From the NCBI RefSeq assembly GCF_030272615.1, contig NW_026728921.1:186001-250000 (forward strand): a stretch of 64,000 nucleotides of DNA. The letters run 5' to 3'. This stretch comes from Cryptomeria japonica. Taxonomy: Eukaryota; Streptophyta; Pinopsida; Cupressales; Cupressaceae. Every line of letters begins with the position of its first letter. Positions within the stretch are counted from its first letter, which is position 1. A model generated the notes under the pieces. It saw only the letters and a list, made by a program, of their open reading frames with translations. It was not told where the DNA came from and made no database searches. This document shows, one piece after another, positions 10,060 through 23,601 of the stretch. The position numbers and the translations under genes are program-made.

Positions 10060-11916
10060 ATGAAAACTATATTGGTGGATTGTGTGGACGAGTATGAAGT
10101 CCTAAAAAGAGCACACCTGAGACTCGAAGTGAAACAAATTAATGATTATGGTCTGAAGATAAACACTCCAAATATTGTGGATGATGAAAACGATTTTCTT
10201 GACCCCCAATTTGTCGATGATAGGAAGCCAGAAGTAATACCAGAAATTGACTGGAAAGAAGATGAGGAAGAACAAATTCAAACCAAGACAATCTTGGTCA
10301 TTCTAAGAATAGAGAAGTGGGTTAGAAAGAAGAAACTAAGTAGAAGCTCAAGGAAGGGTTCAACCTCAACCACTAAGGTCTTCAATATCTAATTCTCTTG
10401 TCCCATCTTGTGCTGTAAGTTCACTGAAACAGGGAAAAGGAGGACAGAGAGAAAAGACAGTGCAAATCAAAGAGGAGACAACTTCTGTCAGAGTCACTCG
10501 CTCTAGAACAAGGGACAAAAGACAATCCTTGCCTGTTGAAACTATGGTGGTTGACCTTGAGATGGATACCACCTCAATTGATCCAATCAAAGAAACAAAA
10601 AGTGCTGGTTGATGAGGGTAATAATCGGCAGGAATAGGAAGCCTCAAATGAAGTTACTACTATGGTAGTAAGGAACGGAAAAGAGATTGGAACTGATTTA
10701 GATAAGCCTCAAGTTCCTTCAGGACTAGTATGGTTAGCAAATATGTCAAGCAACATTAAGAGAAACATTGTTCCAGCCTCGATTCCAATAGAAGACATGG
10801 TGAGTAAATTCTTGGGAAAGACTCCAAAAATGAAGAAGTCCAAAACTATGTCAAAATTTGACTTTGATGCAGATAGTGGGAACTAGATTGCAGAGATTGC
10901 ATGCCCATCAATAGATGAAAAGACAGAGAACTCCACATCTTAGGACTTCATTGTTGAAAAGATAAATATTGGAACTGCTTCTCAAGCCACATATGTTCTC
11001 CACCTTGAGGATTCAACAAAGAAAATCATAACCAGGACCTGGAAAGACAAAAAAGATAAGCATCGGATGAAAGAGATGTTACGAAGGATGGTTGAATCCA
11101 TTCAGGCAATCAATTCTCTGAACCCTCAAACTATGTCATAGATTCCAAAGTCCTTTGATCCTAAGTCCCTTGCAAATTAGAAGAATTTAGAGTAAATACA
11201 AAAATGCAGGTTGATCATAGAAACTGTGATGGAGTGGCTAGAAAAGATTTGAAAGTCTGGTGCAGAGTAATATGTTAATCTAAGCAAGGTATAGGATGGG
11301 GCAATGCAATTAATGAAGGAGTTGGAAGTTTAAATTGTCAATTGGAAGAAAGGGGAAGCTAAATGGGCATCAAAAGTTGTGCAGATGTGAGAAGTGTAGA
11401 ATTACGGGGTAATGAAGTTTCTTGCGAAAAGACCTATGGCTGACCTGGATGATAGCATTTTGTATGTGTGCCAGAGGAACATTGAATGGAGAAATTCTCT
11501 TATAAAATAGGCTTATGAGGACTTCGCAAAGTTGGTAAACCAACTCACAGAATTAGTTACTTAAATAAGAAACGAGCTTGTGTGCAATGGGATTTAATGT
11601 TTGAATGATGATTGAAGAACCCTTGAAACGATCAAGGTTATAATAGGATCATTTAAGAGGAAAATTGATTATGTGAAAGAGGCTAAGGGTTAGGTTCCAG
11701 ATGACTTAAGTGTGATTGTTAAGATCGAATCACTCTTGTTTTTATGCATTAGACATCTGGATAGTCACTCTGACAAAAGTCACACAAGTTAACAAGGAAA
11801 AAGAGGTCTGGAAGCAATGTACGGCACGCGTGGGATTACCTCATCATACAATCATTCAACACTTCACCACTACTCATGCAGATTGGAGGAAAGAAGCAGT
11901 TATCAAACCTGCATAG
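10060..11916 (+). pseudogene. Decayed plus-strand gene of unknown function (units 1/2)
   Basis: An ATG-initiated 110-codon ORF (10060-10392) starts with hydrophobic/charged residues, then an acidic cluster (DWKEDEEEQ), and ends in a basic tail (RKKKLSRSSRKG). About 270 bp later, in other frames, comes a basic stretch (RVTRSRTRDKRQ) and then the central block starting ATG at 10662. That block contains VSKFLGKTPKMKKSKTMSKF and a possible amphipathic helix (HRMKEMLRRMVESIQAI). Here it is closed early by a TAG at 10884 where units 3-5 have TGG, with further TAGs at 10941 and 11139 where others have CAG. Weak coding-like traces continue to 11916. At least two frameshifts separate the blocks. The family is not recognised; an old transposon-associated or chromatin-type protein is possible but not shown. 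Confidence 0.5.
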
Positions 11917-12737
11917 TGACATTTTGCGTTGATGATAAATCCTTTTTCAATTGTTATTCGCATAAACAATTTTATATTTATACTGGTTTCGCTGACTTTG
12001 CAGGGCACAATTGTTGGCTTTCCATGTTTCTTGTTATAATTGTTTGCCCGGTTGTGGCTATATAACAATATTTTCGAGACTCTAGAAAGATCCAAAAAAT
12101 TGTGATTTTTCGAGCATCAAACAATATATGTTTATGTTTTGAATTCCTTGGAACTGGATTGACTGATTTACAAATCAAAATGATTATGGTGTGTAGTCTT
12201 TGAATTTGTGCGTTTAAAGATTTGCGATCTTTCTTTAAAAAATCAGTTATGTGCATCATACATTATTCTTATCAGTCAATTCTATATTTTCTTGAATTCA
12301 TTGTAATATATATTTGTTAGAAGATTCATTCTGGATTGAGTTGCGTTGATCCCCCTTGCCCTGTGAGGCATGAGAGGGTATCGATCAAAATCAATACTGC
12401 ATTGAACTTGCTTTGCACTGAATTTATGGAATGAACTTATGCTCAGATACAGAGTCTGTGGTCTCTTATTTAATCTTTATAATTTTCACTCTTTTTTTAT
12501 ATTATGGCATTCCTTTGTGTTGATAGATGAATGCTAAAACCTTTTTATGCTTTTTGGTTAAAAGCATCTTCATTTCAAGATTTTCTGTGTAGAATTTATT
12601 GCAAATAATATGAGGAGCTTCCCTCTAATGCAGAGGATGGATTTTGATTAGTTCATCCAACTATTGGTTTATTTGTGTCATTTTATTAAGGGGTGTACAA
12701 AAGTGGTATTATCATTTAGAGAAAATAACTATTGCAA

Positions 12738-13732
12738 TTACAAGAAAGGGACAAATTTGTTAGCCAACCCATACAAACGAAAGCGTTGATCTCCCACTGC
12801 TGGTGAAGAAATATATAACTCTTTCCTCACATCCTTCGGTTGTCTCTTGCACAAAAGCAACAATACCGGCAAGCCTTGCGGCTTCCAAAACCCCATCAGC
12901 CCATATTCTCCAACCTCGTATGGGTTCCTTTGCACCATGCCTCTTCTCTACACCCATTTTTATTGGCACTTGGTGCATAGTAGGATTCTTCTCATTTTGG
13001 GAGACAAGCCCCATAGAGAATTCCCTAGGATGCCCAAATACCTCGGGAAACCTTTCACTGCCCACCATTTTCTTTATACTCCGTCTCCTTGGTGAAGCTC
13101 TCTTCACTAGGGTCAACTTCAATTTCTACCACATCTTGAAAATAATCCAAAACAAGGCCCAAGCCGGACCTCGTTCGTGGAAACTCTCCCACCACATCAA
13201 GAGGCTCGACACGTTGTCTTCGTTTTGCCCTGCAATGGTCATCATCATGTGTATCTGGAGCACGTAGAATTCTAGGAAATAGTTTTGCTTATAGAAGCAC
13301 CTCCCATTGCATCAAGCACAACATCTTACACTTCATTAGCCAAGTCCATAGGCACATATTCTTCTAAGAAAAGGTCTCCTCCCTCTTAAACCACAACCTC
13401 TTTTCTAGCATCTTTCTGCTAAAAAATTCTGGTGTCTATATAGGGACTATCTTCAACTCCAACTGAGGCATCACAACTTTCAACCTTCACCACACAAATG
13501 CCAACAACTTCTTGACCATTAACAGTTTGGCCAATAACTACCAAAGATGGCTCAAGATAGGAGCAAATAAGTATCCCAACATCCTTCTCTTTGTTGGATT
13601 CTCCTCTTCCATTGAGTTCCCCTTTTTCTTCCAGCCATCCCACCAAAGCACATGACACTTGAAGCGCTTTTTTACATGGAATATAAAACTACCATAGAAG
13701 TTATGAATTTTACCTTCTCCTTCTTCCTCCAT
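12738..13732 (-). pseudogene. Gene remnant inside truncated LTR element (unit 2)
   Basis: Same breaks as unit 1. Private variants shared with unit 6 include FHVKKRFK after the start, MLGYLF in the shifted frame, SERFPEVFG and STLSFVWVG near the 3' end. A Leu-to-Pro change (KRQPKDV) in the overlapping frame is unique to this unit. Confidence 0.45.
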
Positions 13733-13751
13733 CTCTACTCAAGCCAACCTA

Positions 13752-13764
13752 GGCTCTGATACCA
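13752..13764 (-). other. tRNA-iMet primer-binding site (unit 2)
   Basis: The minus strand reads TGGTATCAGAGCC, the consensus plant initiator-Met primer-binding site, 2 bp from the LTR edge. Confidence 0.88.
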
Positions 13765-13766
13765 AT

Positions 13767-14104
13767 TGTTAGATATAAAGAAGCCGAGAAAAGATAATTG
13801 AATGAAACAAAAAATGTTTCACCAATAAATGTCTACATCCACCAAAGCAGGAAAATCTTATCTATTAGCCGATATCCAGTACATGGCTATACAAATCTAT
13901 TTATACATTACGTCAGACATAAAATGAAGAGTCAAGGGAAGGCAAACAGACCGTTGGGCTTCATATACCCAACAAGAAGTATCCCCCTCTCTATATAATT
14001 GGGTTGAACAAATAATTTGGAATAAAATTTAATAATATTAGTTAAATATTATTTAATTATATTTAATTGATAGAATCTATATATAATAATAATTTGGTCT
14101 AACA
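13767..14104 (-). mobile_element. 338-bp LTR of a truncated LTR retrotransposon (unit 2)
   Basis: Same ends and length as in unit 1. The TATA box TATAAATAG lies at 13897-13905 on the plus strand. No matching second LTR is present in the unit. Confidence 0.85.
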
Positions 14105-14342
14105 ATTTATTTAAAACAAAATTGAATAATATTGATTAATGTGTTTTTTGTTATATTTAAATAAAATTAAGAATAAAATACTATTTCTCTTCCCTACTCT
14201 GTATAATCATCCGTCCATTTATTTGCAGCAAAATAAACTCATAAGAAAATTATTGAAGCAACTCTTTGAAAAAATAAATTATAGATTTTTCTCTAAAATA
14301 AAAGAATTAATTAAAAAATTCTTACCTACCCTACATTACTAA

Positions 14343-15249
14343 TGGATAACTTATTGCCCTAGGGCATAATTTTAGTGTAAAATTATAGAAGTAACCCTTT
14401 CTAAATAAAAATTTCTTCATTCTTCTTTAAAAATATTTTAAAAGATAATAATAGTTCATTATCTACCCAACATAATTGGTTGATCATTTCTTTTTCAAAA
14501 GGCATAACTTAGTGAAAAATATAGAAACATCTCCTTGAAAAATCTTAACTACCCTTTGTAACCATTGGATCAAGTGATAGACATCTCTTTGAAAATTGAA
14601 ACTATTGTTTCATCTTAAATAAACAATATTTTTATTACCTACCCTTCTTAACTATTGGGTCACTTACTGCACACGAGGCATAGCCGAAAATTGTAGAAAC
14701 AACTCCTTGGAAATTATAACCACCCTATGTAACCATTGGATCACTAGATAGGAAATTCTTTCTCCTCTAAATAAATAATTTTTCCTTAACTATAACCATT
14801 CAATCACCTTATATCCCAGAGGGCATAAGTTTAGTAGGGAACTATAGAAACAACTCCTTGGATATTTTAATTACCTTATGTAACCATTGGATCACAATAT
14901 AAGTAACTCTTTGGAAATTGAATCTATTGATTTTCCTTAAAAATAAAACAATATTTCTGGTACCTACCCTTATTAACTATTGCATCACTTATTTGCCACT
15001 AGGCATAAGTTTAGTGGAAAATTATAGAAGGAACTCCTTGAAAACATTAACTACCCTATGTAACCATTGGATCACTAGATAAGCAACTCATAGAAAATTG
15101 GAATTATTGATTGACAATAAAAATAAAATGATATTTCTCTTACCTACACCTCTTAACTATTTGAATGCTTATTTCAAACCATTTGTTTTCTCTACCCCTC
15201 TTAACTTTTGGAATGCTTATTTCAAACTATTTATTTTCTCTACCTACCC
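14343..15249. repeat. Degenerate internal repeat (unit 2)
   Basis: Even-unit type: gaagtaaccc, gggaactatag, agaaggaactcc and the 4-bp shorter ctctacccctc junction near 15.19 kb. Confidence 0.72.
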
Positions 15250-16201
15250 ACTATCTATTTGACAAAATTTCTCGTTAGCCATTCAACTATTTATTTTGCT
15301 TCATCGATCAACCTTCACCAATATGTCTTCCTCTTTCTCATGACTTTCACCAGTTTGAATGGCCTTGGAGATGCTGGCTTGTAGGTTAGTACTAGAGAGT
15401 GTGTTCAGAAATTTTATGTTGTAGGGCTAAGACAATGACATTCTTTCGGTAGATGGAGGAAAGTATGAATAATCTTTTCACTTAGATATTAATTTTTTTA
15501 CACTTTTTCCCATTACAATGATATATTTTTTTGTTTTTTCCCTCTATATTTATGTGTTTGTTCCTGAGTGTAGTGGAGAACATAAGTAGCACTATGGAGA
15601 GCACAAATAGCAGAAATATGTCCACATGATAGAAACCAACAGAAATAAATATTATATTTCTTTTGTTTTTAATACAATTAATTTTTTTTATTTTTTTTTT
15701 CAATAAATAAATTTTATTGTAAAACTCGTTATTTTCTTTACACCTTGAGAACAGAAGTTTATCATCATATTGTTGTAATCTAAAATGTGAAGGTTTTCTC
15801 TCCATGTTTCCTTTGCACCAATGAGCTCTTCTACGTCATGCCTTTGCACCATCTTTTCTTTATACACCTTTTTAATTCAACTTGACATTCTCCGAATGTT
15901 AATTGAATTCAAGTGCATGTCTGTCTTTCAGGAGGACATTTGCTTTTAGATTCTGTACTTAATTTGTGCAAAAGTTCCTTCTCGTATATTCATGCACGTA
16001 GGAATGTGATAGTGGTTCTAGTCCCACTCAACATTCTTGTGGCTTCAATGCTTAGGTCTGTCTCAACCTCTTCATATGGGTTTTGCATCTGAGTTTGAAG
16101 GAGCTTCTTATACAATGTTTTTATATGCACTATTCATAATTGTGAAAATAATTTCTGTAATGTTTTTCATGCATGACATTCTTCCTTTGATTGTTTCACA
16201 G

Positions 16202-16327
16202 CTTATAAATGGCTCGCAAGGTCCAACTGGGCAACAATGGAAGGTGGAGTTAGTAAGTATAAACAATAAAGTAGAATTTCGACATGGTTGGCAAGAATTT
16301 GTCAGTTATATAGCGATGTTTTACTAG
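16202..16327 (+). pseudogene. B3 domain exon fragment (unit 2)
   Basis: Protein identical to the unit 1 fragment. Upstream, the in-frame TGA of unit 1 near 5182 is TTA here, so a longer frame is open, but that upstream part shows no B3 similarity and probably represents intron. Confidence 0.6.
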
Positions 16328-17611
16328 ACATTCATATATATGGAAGATTTGGGGGGAAGAAAATTTTCAATGCTGATAATTTTGAAAAAGCAGATATTCT
16401 TTAGAATAAGAGATTCCTTTCTAATAAAATATATAGTTTAAATCAATCAGTGGACAATAAATTGTTGATTGATTTAGTTTCTCATGAGAAAGATAACAAA
16501 TAAAAGAACAAGGAGGAAATCCTCATTTTTTGATAGAGCAAAAGTTTTGTTAAAAAATATAGAGTTTTCTAAATTTGTTAGTTTCATAACTAGCTTCCAG
16601 AGTTGCATTTGAACTGTATTTTTTCAGAATAATACAATTTCATAAGCTAGCTAGTTATGGAACAGACAAATTTAAAAAGTTCTATCTATTTTTACTATCA
16701 AGAAATGAATATTTTCATTTGGATATTTTATTTTCAGACTCACCGTTATCTTTTTCATCAGAATCCAATTCAATTAGCAATTTCTTGCCTAACGCTTGAT
16801 TTAAACTAGCATTTTGTTAGAAGGGAACCTCTCATTTGAAACAGTGTCTTGTTTTTCAGAATTTTGAGCACTGAAGTTTTTGGCACACCCAGACTTTCCA
16901 TATATGTGAACCTCTAAGTAAAGACAAAAGAAAATCTCACACTTCCAGGCTGCAATAATCGAGTCTCCGACAAAGAAGGAGTTGAGTTGTGGGCCAGTTT
17001 CCGAACCCAGAGTGGCTGCTTAACAGTTTGATTATGGAGAAGAATTATAAAAGCAGTTGCACTATTTAACATTTTCTTTTGTCATTTGACAAGAAAACAG
17101 TTGCACTATAAAATCTATTATATTAACTCATATTTGTGACCATTCGTGTCCAGGAACAAGAATAAGAGGAAATAGTACAGAAGATTCAGCCAAGAGCTGC
17201 ACCAAAGTTGATAATTTTCTCTACTTCCCACATATTGTTGAGGGTGTAAAGTCCTTTTGATAGCACACTAGAGATCTCTTTCCTCCAAGGCAATTGCAGC
17301 ATTTGATAGCATTTCAAATTTATTTCCCATTTCATTAATGGTGTGTTATTAGCACAAGCTTTCAGCCTGGCTTTCTTATTATATGTGCTCAACAAATGGG
17401 TAATTCCTCCTTTTTCTTCTATCTTAGCTTTTCAAGAGAGAACAATAATTTTCATTGGTTCTATCTTACATTAACCTTTCTAAATGTGTAACTGCTACTT
17501 TGTAGGAATTAATTTTATTGATATTCTCAGTGGTTCTATGTAATGTCACTGAGTTACCTACTCAGAACTCTCCCTATAATGTCACTGAGTTACCAATTCT
17601 CAGTGGTTCTA

Positions 17612-18538
17612 TGTAATGTCCCCTTTTTAGGATAACTTCTGTCCTCTAAATCTCAATTATTACTATGGAACTGATCTTTGATAACACTTCAAATTATATA
17701 ATTGATATAATATATGCAACAATAATATCATGCAAGGATATATATAGAGAGAGAGAGATTATGTGTTGATTAATGCTAACTCTGATTGAATAATTACATG
17801 TATACCAAATGATGTGATCAATATATCGGCTCTTTCTGCAATTCACTTTGATGAGATTATCTCTGCTATATCTGATATGTCATATAAATTATCCAAGCTG
17901 AACTTGATATTCAATCGGATGCTATTTCTGATCTAACACTTGAGTATATAAAATGTATATATATATACAATGCTAATGTCGCTGGTATCTATGTGTTGCT
18001 GTTTCAGGTGTGTAGTTATATTCTTGTTGATTCTGTTGTAGACGATTTGCACTCGCAACAATGATGTTGTCTCTGATATATCCTTTTGATCTATGCAACA
18101 ATGATGTTGTCTCTGATATTTTCTTTTGATCTATCAAACGAACAGATCCAATAAAGGATAAATAAAAGATCAACGTTTTTCTAATCATCCTTGATGAAGT
18201 GTGATCGATGTCCCACTTATACCTTGCAAATCAAAGGGTCACATCTTTTGAATGTGTAAGAGACATGTCTTTACCTAACCGTGTGTATTTCCACAGATCG
18301 CATCTCTTTAATTTACTAATTATTATTGTTATCCCTTAATCGATGTCACCCCGATTAGTGCTTCTTCTTTTAATTATTATTATATCTTCATTGTTGTTCT
18401 TCTATCTCAGCCACGTCACTTATAACGTCTCATTGAATCGGTCAAATACTTATCGTGTGTATGGTCTTGCTGCTGTAGATGCTCATAGTGTAGATGTTGG
18501 TGATTGAACTAGTGGATTGTCTGTATGGGGACATCACA
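17612..18538. mobile_element. 927-bp solo LTR with TTCTA target duplication (unit 2)
   Basis: Perfect 5-bp duplication: TTCTA at 17607-17611 and at 18539-18543. The microsatellite has 9 bases of TA type and 12 of GA type, against 11 and 10 in unit 1, with unchanged total length. The 40-bp duplication is at 18055-18134. Confidence 0.92.
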
Positions 18539-19826
18539 TTCTATATTCGTCACCTACTCAGAACTCTCCCTTGAAAACTCCTAATCTGTAATATGATTTG
18601 TCACAGAGTTACCTTGGTGGTTCTGTACTCTTTACCTTGGTATGAGCTTAATGTTTGCATGTACTCGTATTATTTCAGGAAAAGAACTATTACTAAGAGC
18701 CATGGGATATTCAAAGGAGACAAAGATTTATGTTCAGTACCATAAGAAATATGTTCCCTAATTTGATATGTTCGAAAAAAGGTCCTAATATGAGACAGTT
18801 ATGACTCGTAGGTTTTTCAAATTCTTTCTTGTGAACTTGCATTTTCAATAGTCTTCCTGATCTGAAATGGGTATTATTTATTTGAAATCCTTGTTTCATC
18901 TTGTGGCCCTGCAAGGTATGCCTTGCAGTTTATTTTCACATTTTTGGAAGCTTTTCATTCCAATATACTGCGAACACAGGACTCCTCTGCTGTCCAATCA
19001 CTAGCACTGTAGCACCGCAGTGCATAACACTGAGAACACTAGATGAAACAGCAATATATTTGTCATAGCCCCTAGAAACTATGTTTATTATTTTGCATGA
19101 CCCTTGTTGGATGTCCGTTTTGTTATATGGACTATATATGTGTATCAGTTGTAAAGTTGATGTTAATATTATTGAATATAATTATTATCTTTATTATGCC
19201 ATCTCTTATTTAATGTATTTATTTTGTTTAGAAGACGAATAATGTGTGGGTGTCTTTGGGTGCAGGTATAAAGGTGTATGTGTCAAAGTCTCTGGTTAGC
19301 CTTTGGGATAATTTAGATTTTTGCAATCCAGTTAAATTGATATTGTAAATTTAATAATATAAGCAAATCTAGCCAGAATTGTTTGAGCTACCATTTATTA
19401 CTAAAATTCTTTATTCAATCATTATTGTTTAGTTATTATTGATTATGAATGCAAATATTGATACTATCATATTTACATATTTGTTAAGTAAAGGTGTTTA
19501 TAATAAATTTACCAAAGAATAATTAACTGAATTTAATATATAATAAATATATTAAATGGTAAACAACAACTAAATATCAATATAAACATAAATTAAAAAA
19601 ACATGAATAAATAAATAGAAGCATATAAACAAATAATTAAATCTATAATGTATGGGGAAGGAGTGCAAAATATAAATAATAGTTAATAAATTTTCCAACT
19701 ATCCCATGAGGGGAGGTAGGAAATAAAACAAGCAAATGTATTGAAGGAAATGAACACATGGGTAGGAAGTACATGGCAGCAAAATAATTTATTGGAGAAG
19801 CTAGGCACCAAAATGTAGGACACCAT

Positions 19827-19943
19827 AGTTAATGAGCATGGCCAAAGGCATGGGAGAGATGAATGTAGGACAAAGAGGAGAGCTCTACCATTAAAATGTT
19901 ATTGCACCCATGTCTATAAAGGTTGTCCAAAAAAAAAAAAAAA
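19827..19943 (+). mobile_element. Possible short retroposed segment with poly-A (unit 2)
   Basis: A 117-bp segment ends in 15 A's and is flanked by the 8-bp direct repeat gacaccat (19819-19826 and 19944-19951), as expected for a poly-A-tailed retroposon with target duplication. It matches no SINE I recognise and an 8-bp repeat can be chance. Equivalent intervals including the repeats: 8954-9086 (left repeat mutated), 30687-30819, 41555-41687, 52423-52555 (left repeat mutated) and 63292-63424. Confidence 0.3.
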
Positions 19944-20924
19944 GACACCATGATGCTAGGCGTGCTTAAAAACCCTATGAACCCTCATAAATCAGATTAT
20001 CAATACATTCATTCTGAGCTAGGAAACACAAAAAAAAATGTTAGGGATTGCAACCAGAGGGGGAGAACAAGGAAGAAATGTGTAGCTTCACGCATTGGAA
20101 AAACCGTAGGACTCTATTAATCCAAGTTCATTTATTCTAATTGAAATTATAATTTCTATTATGATCCAATGAATAGATTTTAAATATAATTAATTAAAGT
20201 CTTAAATTACCCTCTCCTATTGATTTGCAACACACTAGTTATAATATTAATATTTCCATATGCGCTATCGACTCCCTCTATTTATCATGTCTCTAAATTT
20301 CACACATTTTCCATAATCAATGATAGATTTAAAGAAATCCATCATAAATTATAACACTTCATAGATTTCACGTATTTATGAATTATGATAGGTACATTAA
20401 ACAAATCGATTACTAGATATATAAAATATCATACTAGTTGTGACGACATTTAGAGGTGTTAACTTGGGAGTTGGATCATGTTAAAATTCAAGAATATAAT
20501 TACTTTTGTAGAGCAATAATATATCTCCATAGATGTTAATATCGAAGCTTTCTAATAAGATAGCTGAAATAAAAATAGTTCAAACAACTCAGTCTTTTCA
20601 AACTCATTTTTGTAATGTATCACTTTCTAAATCTCATGTGTTGGAGTATTGCATATTTTAGTTGCATAGATTGGAATCTACTTGTTTGAACTCTTGAAAT
20701 TAAGTAATGAAGTGGAATGACCAAATTAAGTGCATTCACTCAAAAGCAAAATCAAGACTGCCTTGTATAAGATGTCACTAAAAATGCATATATACTTTAT
20801 AATAGCAAAAGCTCAAAGAATACACTCATAGTAACGAAAAAATTCTACCTCAATGGTCTTTTATTGCCAATATTGCTAGACCCTTAGTGAAGAAGCTAAG
20901 TACACAACTACACTAATTATTTTT

Positions 20925-22780
20925 ATGAAAACTATATTGGTGGATTGTGTGGACGAGTATGAAGTCCTAAAAAGAGCACACCTGAGACTCGAAGTGAAAC
21001 AAATTAATGATTATGGTCTTAAGATAAACACTCCAAATATTGTGGATGATGAAAACGATTTTCTTGACCCCAAATTTGTCGATGATAGGAAGCCATAAGT
21101 AATACCAGAAATTGACTGGAAAGAAGATGAGGAAGAACAAATTCAAACCAAGACAATCTTAGTCATTCTAAGAATAGAGAAGTGGGTTAGAAAGAAGAAA
21201 CTAAGTAGAAGCTCAAGGAAGGGTTCAACCTCAACCACTAAGGTCTTCAATATCTAATTCTCTTGTCCCATCTTGTGCTGTAAGTTAACTGAAACAGGGA
21301 AAAGGAGGACACAGAGAAAAGATAGTGCAAATCAAAGAGGAGACAACTTCTGTCAGAGTCACTCGCTCTAGAACAAGGGACAAAAGACAATCCTTGCCTG
21401 TTGAAACTATGGTGGTTGACCTTGAGATGGATACCACCTCAATTGATCCAATCAAAGAAACAAAAAGTGCTGGCTGATGAGGGTAATAATCGGCAAGAAT
21501 AGGAAGCCTCAAATGAAGTTACTACTATGGTAGTAAGGGACGGAAAAGAGATTGGAACTGATTCAGATAAGCCTCAAGTTCCTTCAGGACTAGTATGGTT
21601 AGCAAATATGTCAAGCAACATTAAGAGAAACATTGTTCCAGCCTCGATTCCAATAGAAGACATGGTGAGTAAATTCTTGGGAAAGACTCCAAAAATGAAG
21701 AAGTCCAAAACTATGTCAAAATTTGACTTTGATGCAGATAGTGGGAACTGGATTGCAGAGATTGCATGCCCATCAACAGATGAAAAGACAGAGAACTCTA
21801 CATCTCAGGACTTCACTGTTGAAAAGATAAATATTGGAACTGCTTCTCAAGCCACGTATGTTCTCCACCTTGAGGATTCAACAAAGAAAATCATAACCAG
21901 GACCTGGAAAGACAAAAAAGATAAGCATCGGATGAAAGAGATGTTACGAAGGATGGTTGAATCCATTCAGGCAATCAATTCTCTGAACCCTCAAACTATG
22001 TCACAGATTCCAATGTCCTTTGATCCTAAGTCCCGTGCAAATTAGAAGAATTTAGAGTAAATACAAAAATGCAAGTTGATCATAGAAACTGTGATGGAGT
22101 GGCTAGAAAAGATTTGAAAGTCTGGTGCAGAGTACTATGTTAATCTAAGCAAGGTATATGATGGGGCAATGCAATTAATGAAGGAGTTGGAATTTTAAAT
22201 TGTCAATTGGAAGAAAGGGGAAGCTAAATGGGCATCAAAAGTTGTGCAGATGTGAGAAGTGTAGAATTATGGGTAATGAATTTTCTTGTGAAAAGACCTA
22301 TGGCTGACCTGGATGACAGCATTTTGTATGTGTGCCAGAGGAACATTGAATGGAGAAATTCTCTTATAAAATAGGCTTATGAGGACTTCGCAAAGTTGGT
22401 AAACCAACTTACAGAATTAGTTACTTAAATAAGAAACGAGCTTGTGTGCAATGGGATTTAATGTTTTAATGATGATTGAAGAACCCTTGAAACGATCAAG
22501 GTTATAATAGGATCATTTAAGAGGAAAATTGATTATGTGAAAGAGGCTAAGGGTTAGGTTCCAGATGACTTAAGTGTGATTGTTAAGATCGAATCACTCT
22601 TGTTTTTATGCATTAGACATCTGGATAGTCACTCTGACAAAAGTCGCACAAGTTAACATGGAAAAAGAGGTCTGGAAGGAATGTATGGCACGCGTGGGAT
22701 TACCTCATCATACAATCATTCAGCACTTCACCACTACTCATGCAGATTGGAAGAAAGAAGCAGTTATCAAACCTGCATAG
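20925..22780 (+). pseudogene. Decayed plus-strand gene of unknown function (units 2/3), central ORF intact
   Basis: The N-terminal ORF from ATG 20925 stops after 57 codons at TAA 21096-21098, where other units have GAA. The central ORF 21527-22045 is open for 172 codons (MVVRDGKEIG... to SFDPKSRAN), and all three positions that are TAG in units 2 and 6 read as sense codons. An in-frame TAG lies just upstream of the central ATG, in a context (CAA GAA TAG GAA) consistent with a former CAG. The ORF start at this ATG is therefore probably a by-product of decay. Confidence 0.5.
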
Positions 22781-23601
22781 TGACATTTTTCGTTCATGAT
22801 AAATCCTTTTTCAATTGTTAGTTGCATAAACAATTTTATATTTATACTGGTTTCATTGACTTTGCAGGGCAGATTTGTTGGCTTTCCATGTTTCTTGTTA
22901 TAATTGTTTGCCCGGTTGTGGCTATATAACAATATTTTCGAGACTCTAGAAAGATCCAAAAAATTGTGATTTTTCGAGCATCAAACAATATATGTTCATG
23001 TTTTGATTTCCTTGGAACTGGATTGACTGATTTAGAAATCAAAATGATTATGGTGTGTAGTCTTTGAATTTGTGCATTTAAAGATTGGCGATCTTTCTTT
23101 AAAAAATCAGTTATGTGCATCATACATTATTCTTATCAGTCAATTCTATATTTTCTTGAATTCATTGTAATATATATTTGTTAGAAGATTCGTTCTGGAT
23201 TGAGTTGCGTTGATCCCCCTTGCCCTGTGAGGCATGAGAGGGTATCGATCAGAATCAATACTGCATTGAACTTGCTTTGCACTGAATTTATGGAATGAAC
23301 TTATGCTCAGATACAGAGTCTGTGGTCTCTTATTTAATCTTTATAATTTTCACTCTTTTTTTATATTATGGCATTCCTTTGTGTTGATAGATGAATGCTA
23401 AAACCTTTTTATGCTTTTTGGTTAAAAGCATCTTCATTTCAAGATTTTCTGTGTAGAATTTATTGCAAATAATATGAGGAGCTTCCCTCTAATGCAGAGG
23501 ATGGATTTTGATTAGTTCATCCAACTATTGGTTTATTTGTGTCATTTTATTAAGGGGTGTACAAAAGTGGTATTATCATTTAGAGAAAATAACTATTGCA
23601 G

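Larger units (their letters stand above)
1..10872. repeat. Tandem macrosatellite, unit 1 (10,872 bp)
   Basis: First of six head-to-tail copies of a ~10.87-kb unit; the start is arbitrary because the array begins outside the window. Everything in this interval recurs in the same order and orientation in the next units. Its closest relative changes along its length. At about 0.8-1.5 kb it shares private variants with unit 3 at a constant offset of 21,737 bp. At 1.9-2.9 kb it shares variants with unit 4 (for example actccatctcc where others have actccgtctcc). From about 7.8 kb it matches unit 5 at a constant offset of 43,469 bp. Confidence 0.97.
10873..21737. repeat. Tandem macrosatellite, unit 2 (10,865 bp)
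   Basis: Second copy. Landmarks from about 7.8 kb (in unit 1) to at least 16.0 kb lie exactly 43,469 bp from their counterparts at 51.3-59.5 kb, so that stretch has no net indel and shares many private variants with units 5/6. From about 16.9 kb on, the unit instead resembles unit 3 at offset 10,868. It carries the 4-bp shorter ctctacccctc variant near 15.19 kb that units 4 and 6 also have. Confidence 0.97.
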
